A stretch of DNA of 24,425 nucleotides from a virus. A model generated the notes under the pieces. The model was given only the letters and a program-made list of their open reading frames with translations. It made no database searches and had not been told where the DNA came from. A program made the translations under genes and the position numbers. Positions within the stretch are counted from its first letter, which is position 1. Each line of letters begins with the position of its first letter. Location: IMG/VR virus record IMGVR_UViG_3300035670_001203, positions 1 to 24,425 of that record; one strand, written 5' to 3'. Of this stretch, positions 11,038 to 19,732 are shown piece by piece.

Positions 11038-11239
11038 TCCAGTCAACCCAACCCACTACAAACAGGGTGAGATCGAGTGTATAGACGCTCTAGCCGCTGC
11101 TTGCCATGACCTCCAAGGACTCGATGCGATCTGCACTGCAAACGCAATCAAGTACCTGTGGAGGTGGAAGCAGAAGGGTGGTGTGGAGGATCTGAAAAAG
11201 GCTCAGTGGTACATTAACCGACTGATCAACACTCAATAA
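11021..11239 (+). CDS. DUF3310 (SaV-like) phage protein
   Basis: A 72-residue protein. DPVNPTHYKQGEIECIDAL, ANAIKYLWRWKQKG and VEDLKKAQWYINRLI are the conserved DUF3310 blocks; the family is widespread in phages beside nucleotide and recombination genes, without a settled function. The start at 11021 has GGGG 7 bases upstream and overlaps the preceding gene by 17 bases. It is the last gene of the plus operon; its final 14 bases overlap the end of the convergent metallophosphoesterase gene. Confidence 0.85.
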   Translation: MTSHSDPVNPTHYKQGEIECIDALAAACHDLQGLDAICTANAIKYLWRWKQKGGVEDLKKAQWYINRLINTQ

Positions 11240-12158
11240 TGTCGCCCAGGTACTCGACTTCGCCCTCAGACCGCACCTGTGCGATCTGTGGGTAAAGTAG
11301 CTTTCCGTCCCTAAAGGACAGAACAACAAAGCCTGACCGCCAGTCAACAGGACTGTCCTCCAGGTACTCAAACTGAGGTCCATACAGATCAGCCAGAGTG
11401 CCTGTGTCAATGCCGTATCGAATGCCGTTGTAGTCAGTGATCGGGGTGATCTTCAGTTGATGGAGGTGGCCTGTAACCGTAGTGCGGCCAGAGTTCAGCG
11501 TGTTGTTACGAGTGGCATGGACACCACCACGGATGCGATGCTTCACGACAACATCATTGATATGGACCGACCAGCAAAACGTCCAGAATGGGAAGTGGTC
11601 CTTCAACTGAAAGCCTGGAACACCCTCGAACTCACCTACTTGGTTGGATAATTTGGACTCGAACCTTGCGTCGTGATTGCCAATAGGCCAGTACAGTTTG
11701 GCTCCCTTAGCAATCTTCTCGATGTTCTCTAGGCTCTCAACAACCGCCTTCAGTTCGTCCCTGACAGATGGAGGCTTTGCCCATTGTTGCCTGCCGAATC
11801 GAGAGATGGAAGCCCCGTCAAACGCATCACCGTTGCAGATGATTATGGATGGCTTTTCCTTCTCGATCACCTTCAACAAAGCACGGTAGGCTGTAGAAAC
11901 ATATCCAGGCCAGAAATGAGCATCGGAAAACACAACCACCTTTCCGTTCTGTAGCTCGGTTTCAAGCCTGCCAGTCGCTCCCATCCTTGACTTGAGAGCC
12001 TCCACACGATCTGATGGACGATCCAGTGCTGGAATCCCGTGTCGCCTGAGCCTGTCGATCACCGATCTGACATGGAGTCCAGTGCGCTTGGACATTGCTG
12101 CTGGACTGGGGTCCATCTCATATGCAGCCCAGAACTCATCGTCGGAGATCAGCTTCAT
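11226..12158 (-). CDS. Metallophosphoesterase with N-terminal helix-turn-helix
   Basis: A 310-residue protein. Residues 8-45 form an HTH-like segment (FWAAYEMDPSPAAMSKRTGLH followed by VRSVIDRLRRHGIP). The calcineurin-like phosphoesterase core follows: D79-A-H81, N109-G-D111, G160-N-H-D163, H207, and G230-H-L-H233. All metal ligands are present, so it should be active on a phosphodiester or phosphomonoester; the substrate is unknown. The start at 12158 (MKLISDDEF) overlaps the metalloprotease gene by 23 bases; its Shine-Dalgarno is weak. It is the last gene of the late arm. Confidence 0.88.
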   Translation of the reverse strand: MKLISDDEFWAAYEMDPSPAAMSKRTGLHVRSVIDRLRRHGIPALDRPSDRVEALKSRMGATGRLETELQNGKVVVFSDAHFWPGYVSTAYRALLKVIEKEKPSIIICNGDAFDGASISRFGRQQWAKPPSVRDELKAVVESLENIEKIAKGAKLYWPIGNHDARFESKLSNQVGEFEGVPGFQLKDHFPFWTFCWSVHINDVVVKHRIRGGVHATRNNTLNSGRTTVTGHLHQLKITPITDYNGIRYGIDTGTLADLYGPQFEYLEDSPVDWRSGFVVLSFRDGKLLYPQIAQVRSEGEVEYLGDIIEC

Positions 12159-12438
12159 GCTTGAAAAGCCATTTCCTGACCGTAGGATTGTCAGCAAGAA
12201 ATGCGTACACTCCTCGCTCAACTTCTGCGACCTGCTCCTCGGTCAGAGATGGGCAAGCAGCGTGAATCATCTCGTGAAATAACGTGTCTTGAAGTGTCCC
12301 GAGTTCACCTTTTTTGATGTATATCTTTCTCTGACCAGGGTCACACAATCCAATGCAGTCAATATCACAGTCAATGTAATCGACAACCTCAATCGACCAC
12401 TTCCTACCGTTCAGTTTGACTGTCTTTACTGGAATCAC
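12136..12438 (-). CDS. HExxH zinc metalloprotease-like protein (100 aa)
   Basis: A 100-residue protein with H55-E-M-I-H59 in TLFHEMIHAACP and a downstream acidic helix (EEQVAEVERGVYAFL) able to give the third ligand, a minimal SprT/ImmA-like zincin. The N-terminal half is a beta-strand region (KTVKLNGRKWSIEVVDY). GTG start overlapping the endolysin stop as GTGA. Similar stand-alone zincins are found in many phages; the target is unknown. Its position after the lysis genes gives no clear clue. Confidence 0.75.
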   Translation of the reverse strand: MIPVKTVKLNGRKWSIEVVDYIDCDIDCIGLCDPGQRKIYIKKGELGTLQDTLFHEMIHAACPSLTEEQVAEVERGVYAFLADNPTVRKWLFKHEADLRR

Positions 12439-12944
12439 GGTTCAGCCATTTCACTCGCTGTTTTTGACACTTCCAAGACCCTGCGTGTCCAACCCCTAGC
12501 AAAGGTCGGGAAGTGTGGCAAACCCTGGAGAAACTCCAGACGCTTGTCGCACAACTCTTTTGCCAATTCAGCCGCGTCACGCGCTTTTACAGCTTCCAAG
12601 GTCTTAGGACCAATCGCACCGTCTTTCGTGGCTCCTACGCATTCCTGGAGCGTTCTAGCAGCCCTTGCTGGGCCACTGTTGACCGCGTAGTCAAACACAG
12701 CATAGTCAACACCGGGAGGCAGGTCATCTGCTTTAACCCGGTCCCAGTAGTTCTTGCGATAGAACGGTTTGACTTTCTCAACGGTGAGATCACGCATCTC
12801 CTGCTCTGTGACCTCTCGACCAAGATACTCTTCCCACGCTGCCTTAGTGACCCCAAGGTTAGTAATGCCACCTGGGTCAGCCTCGTGAGCAACGAAACCC
12901 CCTTCGTGCTTGATCACCATCGGAAAGCAAATATCGAACTTCAT
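12435..12944 (-). CDS. Endolysin, GH108 N-acetylmuramidase with PG-binding domain
   Basis: A 169-residue protein. The N-terminal GH108 domain has the catalytic E14 in IKHEGGFV and the conserved DPGGITNLGVT. RKNYWDRVKADDLPPGVDYAVFDYAVNSG is typical of the family. The C-terminal PG_binding_3 part ends with RLEFLQGLPHFPTFARGWTRRV. It cleaves the glycan backbone of peptidoglycan for lysis. There is no signal peptide, so it depends on the holin encoded upstream, which overlaps it as ATGA. Confidence 0.95.
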   Translation of the reverse strand: MKFDICFPMVIKHEGGFVAHEADPGGITNLGVTKAAWEEYLGREVTEQEMRDLTVEKVKPFYRKNYWDRVKADDLPPGVDYAVFDYAVNSGPARAARTLQECVGATKDGAIGPKTLEAVKARDAAELAKELCDKRLEFLQGLPHFPTFARGWTRRVLEVSKTASEMAEP

Positions 12945-13330
12945 CGCTTGATTGCCTCAGCAACAGTCGGCGCAATCTTTTCGATGGACCGGCCCACAAC
13001 ATATCCTCCAAGACCGAACTCTACAATCGACCAGAGCTTTATGTACTCGGCTTCTGACAGATTGGGAGCCGCCCATCCAAACCATCGAGCGACAATCAGG
13101 CACACAAACACAATCATTGTCAGTGGCCGCCAATTGCTCGCCAGCCAATGAGACGATGCCGCCTCAGTCTTGATAATGTCGGCAGCAGCAGCATTGAGTT
13201 GATGGGCGTTCTGCCATAGCTGAGTTGTCATCTCTGCTTCTGCTTTTGCCGCTTCAGCAGGATCAGGGAACTTTGCAGCCACGATCTTACCGAGGATCGG
13301 AGCAAGAACAGGAATTAGGGCTTGAATCAT
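12941..13330 (-). CDS. Holin, 3TM family
   Basis: A 129-residue protein. Hydrophobic segments are at 2-18 (IQALIPVLAPILGKIVA), about 67-87 (RPLTMIVFVCLIVARWFGW) and about 102-118 (IVEFGLGGYVVG), separated by a charged helix (DPAEAAKAEAEM) and ending in a basic tail. The pattern matches the phage/GTA 3TM holin family. It forms the inner-membrane lesion that frees the GH108 endolysin, whose gene follows with an ATGA overlap. Confidence 0.85.
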   Translation of the reverse strand: MIQALIPVLAPILGKIVAAKFPDPAEAAKAEAEMTTQLWQNAHQLNAAAADIIKTEAASSHWLASNWRPLTMIVFVCLIVARWFGWAAPNLSEAEYIKLWSIVEFGLGGYVVGRSIEKIAPTVAEAIKR

Positions 13331-13521
13331 TTGACCCAGCTTTCTATTGCTGTTTTAAGCACGAGCAAAGCAGCACCAATACCTGCAAGCCACTTCATAA
13401 ACGCAACAAGCGTCTGGGCCGTTTTCCAGGCTTCTGCGAGGTCTTTGATGCTGTCGTTGAGCGTATCCACCTTGTGCTCCAACTTCTCAACGTGCGCTCT
13501 CAATTGCTCGACTTCGCTCAT
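13327..13521 (-). CDS. XhlA-like coiled-coil/membrane lysis accessory protein
   Basis: A 64-residue protein. Residues 1-35 form a heptad coiled coil (MSEVEQLRAHVEKLEHKVD then TLNDSIKDLAEA) followed by one transmembrane helix (LAGIGAALLVLKTAI), the XhlA/hemolysin-like plan. The ATG at 13521 with GGTGA upstream is used; GTG at 13530 (GTGA overlap with the fibre stop) and ATG at 13527 are alternatives. It probably helps holin function or membrane attachment. Overlaps the holin gene as ATGA. Confidence 0.7.
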   Translation of the reverse strand: MSEVEQLRAHVEKLEHKVDTLNDSIKDLAEAWKTAQTLVAFMKWLAGIGAALLVLKTAIESWVK

Positions 13522-13526
13522 GGTCA

Positions 13527-14447
13527 TCACCAGTAAACGGCAAAAAACACCCCACCCTGGAGAGTGGACGAACTGAAAATGGTGAACTGCGTCGTGCTAC
13601 TTATAGCACCAATACACGCATATCGTGTTGCACCGGAACTTCCATATCCACCAAGCACCACAGCATAGTTCGTGTTTGGCGCAGCAGTGGTCATCGTAAC
13701 AGTCGCAGGATTGGTCCCACTGACAGACGCAACATTGCCACCAGCAAGAAGGTTCCCAGATCCGTCAATCACACCCCATGCCCTAGCACCGAACACAGGA
13801 GCAGATCCAGATTGAGCACCACTCAACTTCGCTCCGGTGATTGCACCATCTGCCACCGTTGTCGCGGTTGTTGCAGTCGTTGCCGTTGTTGCAGTTGCAG
13901 CATTGCCTGAGATGTCGATCCCCCAGGTTCCGCTTGCACCCGTTCCGGTTTTGGTCGGAGCATCGTCAGCAATCTGGGCAACAACAAACGCAGTGGATGC
14001 TGCTTTGGTCGTGTTGTCATCAACAGATGCAGTCGGAACAACAGGAGAGTCTGAAAAAGTCTTAACTCCTGCAATCGTCTGCGCGCCAGTTGTATAGACA
14101 CCGTTGGTGACTGTAGCGGCATTGCCAGTAATGTTTCCGGTAAACCCAGATGAGGCAAACGTGCCAACAGACGATCCGTTGACAGCAACACCGATAACAT
14201 TTGCACCCCCGGAGTAAAACCCGGTATCCGTATCACCATTGAACGTCCAAGATGGCGCAGCAGCAGTCCCAGCGGGAGCGATGTACTTGTCATCAGCACC
14301 AGATTGCCAGTCCTTCAGGTCTGACATCAACTGTCGAATAGCATTGTTGATTCCAGCAGGGGAGCAACCCTCTGCGATGTTGATTGAGTTGATGTCTGTG
14401 TTCAGGTCTGGATTGGTATCGAATTCACTGATCTTTGTCTTTGCCAT
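13527..14447 (-). CDS. Tail fibre protein (306 aa)
   Basis: Starts MAKTKISEFDTNPDLNTDIN. The N-terminal segment GINNAIRQLMSDLKDWQSGAD is a common virion-attachment opening in fibres. TDTGFYSGGANVIGVAVNG and GNITGNAATVTNGVYTTGAQ are beta-helix fibre repeats; a run of Ala-Thr-Thr triplets sits near residues 184-195. The Gly/Ser-rich C-terminal domain (VSGTNPATVTMTTAAP...) is probably the receptor-binding tip. GGGG lies 7 bases before the ATG. It follows the 678-residue virion protein and precedes the lysis genes. Confidence 0.85.
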   Translation of the reverse strand: MAKTKISEFDTNPDLNTDINSINIAEGCSPAGINNAIRQLMSDLKDWQSGADDKYIAPAGTAAAPSWTFNGDTDTGFYSGGANVIGVAVNGSSVGTFASSGFTGNITGNAATVTNGVYTTGAQTIAGVKTFSDSPVVPTASVDDNTTKAASTAFVVAQIADDAPTKTGTGASGTWGIDISGNAATATTATTATTATTVADGAITGAKLSGAQSGSAPVFGARAWGVIDGSGNLLAGGNVASVSGTNPATVTMTTAAPNTNYAVVLGGYGSSGATRYACIGAISSTTQFTIFSSSTLQGGVFFAVYW

Positions 14448-14448
14448 G

Positions 14449-16485
14449 TCACGGCCCCATCAAAAGTCCGGAGGGAAGGATATTCTGTACTGCGCCTGTA
14501 TCAGACATCGACCCACCTAGTTGACCTGCTGCAAACGGGCTGACAGGCGCGCGGCCAATGGCTCCAATGATCTGCGGGACTCGCTGACGCAATACATCCA
14601 TCGCATTACGTCCCTGCAAGTCACGAATGATCTTCTCAATTTCTTGTGGGCTTTGCTGGATGAGCATTCTAGCGATTTCGTTTGATGCCGCCTGTACTTG
14701 CTGCTCTTCCAAAGCCCCCATATCCCGCCTGAGAGCATTAGCCACAATCCCTGCCACAGTGGTAGATGTCGGCAATTCTCGCGCAGCCTCGCCACGAATC
14801 CGACCCATTGCAGCCTGTCGTCCAGCAGTTTGTGATCCAGCCGTGACTTGCTGACTGGTAATCTTCATCTCCAGTTCACGAGTCAGATTGTCCACAAACT
14901 TGTCGTAAGACTCTTTGCCGAGTCTGGTGTTCGGAAAGGTCAGTTCAATCGCTTTCAACGTCCTGCGATCCAATAGCTTTTTAGCATCAGCCATTGTGCC
15001 GCCAAGCACAGTTTCACCGACTTGCTCACCACCCATCCGATCAAGCAAGCCTTGCATCGCTCCGAGACGGAATGCTTCCTTCTCAGAACCGCTCATCTTG
15101 CGAACGTCACCAGTGATTTCGTCGATCTGCTTTGCAATGGTCTGCGGAGCAGAAGACATGATCTTTCTGCCTTCTGTCATAGCATCCATCACAGCAGTTT
15201 CATCTGCCCAATAACTCCGAGCGCGAGCATAGGACGGATTATTGCGATCCACCATGTTCAACAGACGCTGACGAACATCCTTCTGACCAGCAAGCTCTGT
15301 GCGACCAATCCCACTCTGTGGAGCCTTTCCAGTGAACACAAGGTCATCAAGACCCATCTTGATAAAATGCAAAAACTCGGTGTTGATGCCTTTTACCTCA
15401 TCACCGGCTTCTGTGATCAACTTGCCATCAGGAGCAATCGACACCTTCGGCAATGGAATGTTTTTGTCGGCAGCAATCCTGACTGCTCGCTCATACGCAG
15501 ACTGAGCAGTCGGAGTCCGGAGAATGTCTGTCAATTCTTTATTGACTGGAACCTCAACACGGAATGCTCGCTTGTACAGCTTGCCACCGAGGTCAGAACG
15601 AGCCTCTTTCAGCGCGTTGAATTCATCAAAAAACGATGCTCGACTACCGAATGCGTCTTGCAGATCGGATGTCAATCGAGACAGCATCCCTCGGTCACGC
15701 TCACGCAAGAATTTTTCCGCAGCCTGTTTTCCAGGCCCAGGAAGCTGTGCAGCAGCATCCAGATAGGCACGAGTATTCGGACCAATATCTGCGAGCGTAT
15801 ACGGCTTTCCTGAGCGTTCTAGGACGGTTTGCAGGGCAGCATCCAGCGATCCAACGTCAGACTCGATTGCTTCTCTAACTGCTTGCCTAGCAGAATCAAC
15901 ACCGGCCCTCGTTGGAGTCCTGAACATGGAATCAGCGAGCGATGTCGTTGCCTTGCCTGCAACTCGACCAACCAACTGACCAATAGGAGCGCCAATAGCT
16001 CCAAGCGTAGCACCAACACCAGCGCCGGGAAGACGCTCGGTAATGCCACCCTCAGCCTGTCCTGCGCCACTTACAGCACCAAACCCAGCACCAGCCAATG
16101 CAGCGCGGCCAAGGCTCATTCCTGGTAACAAAAGACCTGGAAGGACTGCTCCACCCAATTCTGCTGCCATCGCAGTACCGGGAGACTCTTGGCGATACCT
16201 TTCAAGTGCACCACGCTCCATCGCAATACCGGCTTCACGAGGTGTCATACCAGGAAAATACGATGCAACCTCGCCAGGAACAGGTGAGACAAATGACCTG
16301 ATTGCACCAATCGCTTCGTCTGAAAGATTCAGCGACAAGCCTTGCATGAATGCGCCAAACGAGCCAGCAGACTTACCGCTTTGCAAGGATTGCAGCACCC
16401 TTTCACCATCAGGGGTCAGTTTCCCAGCCTGTTTAGCAGCCGAAAGCTCTTGCTCAAGCTCTTGGATTTTTTGCATTGGGGTCAT
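14449..16485 (-). CDS. Internal virion/DNA-ejection protein (678 aa)
   Basis: A large helical protein beginning MTPMQKIQELEQELSAAKQA. A Gly/Ala-rich hydrophobic region at about 105-185 (AELGGAVLPGLLLPGMSLGR; GAGFGAVSGAG) could insert in membranes, followed by long charged helices to the end. No transglycosylase motif is seen. In podoviruses such proteins are ejected to extend the tail channel. It is the third and largest of the ejection-type genes in a row; AAGGG lies 6 bases before the ATG. Assignment is by composition and gene order. Confidence 0.6.
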   Translation of the reverse strand: MTPMQKIQELEQELSAAKQAGKLTPDGERVLQSLQSGKSAGSFGAFMQGLSLNLSDEAIGAIRSFVSPVPGEVASYFPGMTPREAGIAMERGALERYRQESPGTAMAAELGGAVLPGLLLPGMSLGRAALAGAGFGAVSGAGQAEGGITERLPGAGVGATLGAIGAPIGQLVGRVAGKATTSLADSMFRTPTRAGVDSARQAVREAIESDVGSLDAALQTVLERSGKPYTLADIGPNTRAYLDAAAQLPGPGKQAAEKFLRERDRGMLSRLTSDLQDAFGSRASFFDEFNALKEARSDLGGKLYKRAFRVEVPVNKELTDILRTPTAQSAYERAVRIAADKNIPLPKVSIAPDGKLITEAGDEVKGINTEFLHFIKMGLDDLVFTGKAPQSGIGRTELAGQKDVRQRLLNMVDRNNPSYARARSYWADETAVMDAMTEGRKIMSSAPQTIAKQIDEITGDVRKMSGSEKEAFRLGAMQGLLDRMGGEQVGETVLGGTMADAKKLLDRRTLKAIELTFPNTRLGKESYDKFVDNLTRELEMKITSQQVTAGSQTAGRQAAMGRIRGEAARELPTSTTVAGIVANALRRDMGALEEQQVQAASNEIARMLIQQSPQEIEKIIRDLQGRNAMDVLRQRVPQIIGAIGRAPVSPFAAGQLGGSMSDTGAVQNILPSGLLMGP

Positions 16486-16486
16486 G

Positions 16487-17833
16487 TCAGTCCCTTACCC
16501 ATCCTTGTTGACGAGCAACTCCACCAGCAGCAGGACGAGCAACAGCTTGCGGCAACCATCGACCGCGCTCATCTTCAGTCAACAGCGCACCAAGACTTTC
16601 GTCGTAGTCTTGAATGGCAACCTCACTAAACCTGCCTTCCATCGCAAGTTTATTAACGTAATCAGACAGTTTTGCGTTTCTGCGAGCAATCCGACGAGCA
16701 TAATCTGCCATAAATTGACGACCCTCTTCAGTCCTAGAAAGTGAAGGAATGGCATTGATAAATGCGCGGAACTCAAGATCAGATGTCGCTCCAGAACCTG
16801 TTGCACGAATACCAACAGCAGCAGTCGTTGCCAAGGCTTGAGCCAAGTCATCACGAGACGCCGTGTCGCTCTTAATACCAAGGAATCGCTGAACGTCGGT
16901 GGTCAGCTTGACCAAACCACCTCCGCCCGCTCCTTTAAGCAAGTTGTTAACTGTTTCAGCAACTTGAGCTTGTCGCATCGAGGATTTTGCGTCTTCTGAA
17001 AAACCGGCAATTCTAGGAACAATAACCTTATTGAAAATTGCATCCTCTTTAGGCATATTGATCTGCGTAGCATTGGCAGCAGCAGATTGAAGCGCAGCCT
17101 GACCGATTTCTGCTCGTTGTTGCGGACTCAACTGACCGATATTAGGAGTTCCAAATTTTACTCTGGCAATGTTTGCATACTCACCTGTAAATTGCTCTGT
17201 TTCAGTCGGTCTGAGAACAGAGTAATCCTTTGTCCTCGAAAATTCTGAAATTGACTCCGGGGTGTACTTGGATGGATCAACCGCAGCAAATAACGATTTT
17301 TCCTCCTTTGGCTGACCCAATGCGACCCTAGTTTGGATCGCCTCAAACACCGTTTTCAGCTTGTCTGGATCGCCGCCCAGAGCGCCACTCAGCGCACTCA
17401 GCGCAGCCTGATTGACGGTGGGTCGATCCAGCGTACCTCTTTCTGCTGCACCAATTAGCGCAGCCAAAGGATCGGGAGCCTGTGCGCCTGTAGTAAGTGC
17501 TTGCTGACGCTCAGTCGTCATCACCTGTGGCAACAGTTGGCTGACAAGTTGCTGCTGTTGGCGCTGACGCTGTGCCTCTTGCAACTTCTGCATAGCTCCA
17601 GCCTGTTGAATCTGCTGGTTGACTGCTTGCTGATACATCTGTTGCCCGGAGAGCAATCCAGAACCAATTGCCTGACCGATATTCGTGCGAGTCCTGCTAG
17701 GACCACCCGCTTGCAACAAGCCAGCAGCAAGACCCAACAAACCCTGTTGTCGAGCCTGTTGGAGCATATTTTCATCACCAAGCAGACCCATTACTGGATT
17801 GGCAGGAAACAGACGATCAAGAATTCCGTCCAT
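16487..17833 (-). CDS. Internal virion protein (448 aa)
   Basis: Starts MDGILDRLFPANPVMGLLGD. It is helical, with an Ala/Gln-rich N-terminal part (GLLGLAAGLLQAGGPSRTR; QQMYQQAVNQQIQQAG; QRQRQQQQ) and a charged C-terminal half ending in WLPQAVARPAAGGV. Gln/Ala-rich helical proteins just before the largest ejection protein are typical of podovirus internal core components. GGAGG lies 6 bases before the ATG. No enzymatic motif. Confidence 0.6.
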   Translation of the reverse strand: MDGILDRLFPANPVMGLLGDENMLQQARQQGLLGLAAGLLQAGGPSRTRTNIGQAIGSGLLSGQQMYQQAVNQQIQQAGAMQKLQEAQRQRQQQQLVSQLLPQVMTTERQQALTTGAQAPDPLAALIGAAERGTLDRPTVNQAALSALSGALGGDPDKLKTVFEAIQTRVALGQPKEEKSLFAAVDPSKYTPESISEFSRTKDYSVLRPTETEQFTGEYANIARVKFGTPNIGQLSPQQRAEIGQAALQSAAANATQINMPKEDAIFNKVIVPRIAGFSEDAKSSMRQAQVAETVNNLLKGAGGGGLVKLTTDVQRFLGIKSDTASRDDLAQALATTAAVGIRATGSGATSDLEFRAFINAIPSLSRTEEGRQFMADYARRIARRNAKLSDYVNKLAMEGRFSEVAIQDYDESLGALLTEDERGRWLPQAVARPAAGGVARQQGWVRD

Positions 17834-17835
17834 AC

Positions 17836-18411
17836 TTACCTCCGGCCCGGAAAGTAGTTCAACAACATTTCATCTTCACCGGGTCTGACTTGCGTCCGAA
17901 ACATGGTGGGAACACCAAACGCACCGAGATCCTCTCTCAGCGGAAACATCTCACCGTATCGCCCAACAGGTGACATGGCCATCGGAGGAGGCTGGAATGC
18001 CATCGGAATCGGTCTTCCTGGAGTTGCTTGCATAGGAGCCGTCTGCGCCTGTTGCGGAGTCATTGAACCCGCAAGTTGAGCACCAGCAAGCAATGCCTGC
18101 GGACTTGCAAGACGAGACATCAGAGTCGGAGCAGCAGCAGATTGGGCAGCGCCAGACAACAGAGCACCACCACCCGGAACAGCAGCAGGGATTGCCCCAA
18201 GGCTTCCAGCAGCTTGTACGCCCATCGGGGTAATGCCAGCCAACAAGCCAGAACTAGGCGCAGCAGCAGCACCAGCAGCACCAGCCCCGGCCAACATACC
18301 GCCACCACCGCCCAAAGCAGCACCCAGCAGAGCACCCTTCAGCGGATCTTTCTTGTTGGTGACAGCGCCAGCAGCAGCGCCAACCATTGCCAAGGTCATC
18401 GGATCAGCCAT
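17836..18411 (-). CDS. Gly/Ala-rich virion protein (191 aa)
   Basis: Starts MADPMTLAMVGAAAGAVTNK. Dominated by Gly/Ala hydrophobic stretches (ALLGAALGGGGGMLAGAGAA), then a Pro/Met-rich region (QATPGRPIPMAFQPPPMAM) and a C terminus with YGEMFPLREDLGAFG. GGGGA lies 5 bases before the ATG and the gene starts one base from the upstream stop. It probably belongs to the internal/ejection group, which is inference from context. Confidence 0.55.
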   Translation of the reverse strand: MADPMTLAMVGAAAGAVTNKKDPLKGALLGAALGGGGGMLAGAGAAGAAAAPSSGLLAGITPMGVQAAGSLGAIPAAVPGGGALLSGAAQSAAAPTLMSRLASPQALLAGAQLAGSMTPQQAQTAPMQATPGRPIPMAFQPPPMAMSPVGRYGEMFPLREDLGAFGVPTMFRTQVRPGEDEMLLNYFPGRR

Positions 18412-19335
18412 TTAATTCCCCTGAGCAGTCAAACCAAGATTTGTCCTTGGCTGATTAAAGGCGCCAATTAACGCAGCGCCACCCAATGCAGTTGCGGCAG
18501 GATTGGTATATTCAGGCGTAACCTGCTGAGATCCCGCAGGTACACCACCCAGATAGGACAAATACTGCTGGAGAGCCTGGAAAGGTGCTTGCTGCTGAAA
18601 ATTGAATCGGTTGATAGCGTCCTGGAGTTCCTGTTGTTGATACTGCTCACCCAACTGACCAGCCTGCAACAGACGCTGTGCACCAAGATAATCCTGTTCA
18701 GCAAGACCGGGAGCCAACTGAGCCGCTTGCAACATTGCAGCCTGTTGCCGAGCCAGAGCCTGTTCCTGCAAACCACGTTCTTGCTGGTAGCCTGCAAAGC
18801 CAAGACGCTCACCCAGACCAGCAAGGTTGGCGGCGAGACTCTCAGCCGCACCAGACTGGAGTTGACCCATCGCACCAGATCCGTATCGACCAGCGCGAGA
18901 GGCTTGGGATTCGATATTCTGGATCTGTTGTTGGAACTGAGAGGTGATCGGTCGCGCAGCAGCCTCGAACGTGCCCTGTAGAAATGGATTCATTCCCAGA
19001 TACGCACCCGCAGCAGTAGCAGCACCAGGACCACCACCCGCGGCAAGTTGTTGGACACTCTGCTGTGCCTGACTGACCAGCGGAGAGCCTGCCTGAGCCC
19101 TCTGCGCTGCGAGTTCCATCGCTTGCTGAGTGTACTGAGACGGTCCGACATAGGTCTGTCCACCGAAATACTGTGGGACATACCCTGCTCGCATCTCACC
19201 CGTCTGCGGATCTCGATACTGTAGCTGTCCAGTCTGAAACAGATTCTGTGCTGCACCCAGACCCTGCTCAACAAACGGAACAAGCCTTGGGTCAATCCTT
19301 GTTTCAGTCGTGCTAGGACTCGATCTGCTAGCCAT
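18412..19335 (-). CDS. Virion-associated protein, Gln/Ala-rich (307 aa)
   Basis: Starts MASRSSPSTTETRIDPRLVP. Contains DPQTGEMRAGYVPQYFGGQTYVGPSQYTQQAMELAAQRAQ, then long Gln/Ala-rich helices (RGLQEQALARQQAAMLQAAQ; EQYQQQELQDAINRFNFQQQ). I recognise the architecture from podovirus structural clusters but not a defined role; a tail-tip or internal core part is likely. GAGGT lies 5 bases before the ATG; the start overlaps the GNAT gene by 8 bases. Confidence 0.6.
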   Translation of the reverse strand: MASRSSPSTTETRIDPRLVPFVEQGLGAAQNLFQTGQLQYRDPQTGEMRAGYVPQYFGGQTYVGPSQYTQQAMELAAQRAQAGSPLVSQAQQSVQQLAAGGGPGAATAAGAYLGMNPFLQGTFEAAARPITSQFQQQIQNIESQASRAGRYGSGAMGQLQSGAAESLAANLAGLGERLGFAGYQQERGLQEQALARQQAAMLQAAQLAPGLAEQDYLGAQRLLQAGQLGEQYQQQELQDAINRFNFQQQAPFQALQQYLSYLGGVPAGSQQVTPEYTNPAATALGGAALIGAFNQPRTNLGLTAQGN

Positions 19336-19732
19336 TTAACACCTCTTTCGCCCATTTGACGGGCCTGTAGCCGTGTTTCTCAGCCATTTTCGCCCATCCT
19401 GGACGGTTTGACTCAAACGTGATTTTACGCACCCCACCCAATTTAGCAATTTCCTCTGCATGACGGAAACCATCTCCCATCAGAAACTTTCCATATCCTG
19501 CCCAGATATGCAGAGAATCGCCAACAGGCTGAAGCACACCAAAACCTACAGGCTGACCGTCTTCCAGCATCAGCCATAACATTGATTTTCCGGTGTAACA
19601 GTCGCAGTAGATGTCTTCAGGTATCCAAGGATCTAAACTCGCTTCCTTGACCTTGATTAGACCCTCTCGAACATAATCCCAGACCTGTCGCAGGTTCTGA
19701 GGCTCGATAAAGACCCTAACCGAGGATGACAT
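19328..19732 (-). CDS. GNAT-fold acetyltransferase-like virion-cluster protein (134 aa)
   Basis: Starts MSSSVRVFIEPQNLRQVWDY. The core (LWLMLEDGQPVGFGVLQPVG; LHIWAGYGKFLMGDGFRHAE; KITFESNRPGWAKMAEKHGY) follows the GNAT beta-alpha pattern, but the usual acetyl-CoA P-loop R/Q-x-x-G-x-G/A is not clear. Similar proteins occur at the T7 gp13 position in podovirus virion clusters. Start at 19732 overlaps the preceding gene by 17 bases; the Shine-Dalgarno is weak. It may be a structural protein or a real acetyltransferase. Confidence 0.65.
   Translation of the reverse strand: MSSSVRVFIEPQNLRQVWDYVREGLIKVKEASLDPWIPEDIYCDCYTGKSMLWLMLEDGQPVGFGVLQPVGDSLHIWAGYGKFLMGDGFRHAEEIAKLGGVRKITFESNRPGWAKMAEKHGYRPVKWAKEVLNG

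Noticed and set aside
13854-13905. Short GCA/ACA/ACG tandem repeat as a CRISPR or regulatory repeat
   Set aside because: It encodes Ala-Thr-Thr repeats inside a tail fibre, with no spacer structure.
16043-16744. 233-codon plus-strand frame, and similar long plus frames within 15022-15813 and 12513-13151
   Set aside because: They are antisense to well-supported virion, holin and endolysin genes, rich in Ser/Pro/Arg as expected for a shadow frame, and have no Shine-Dalgarno.
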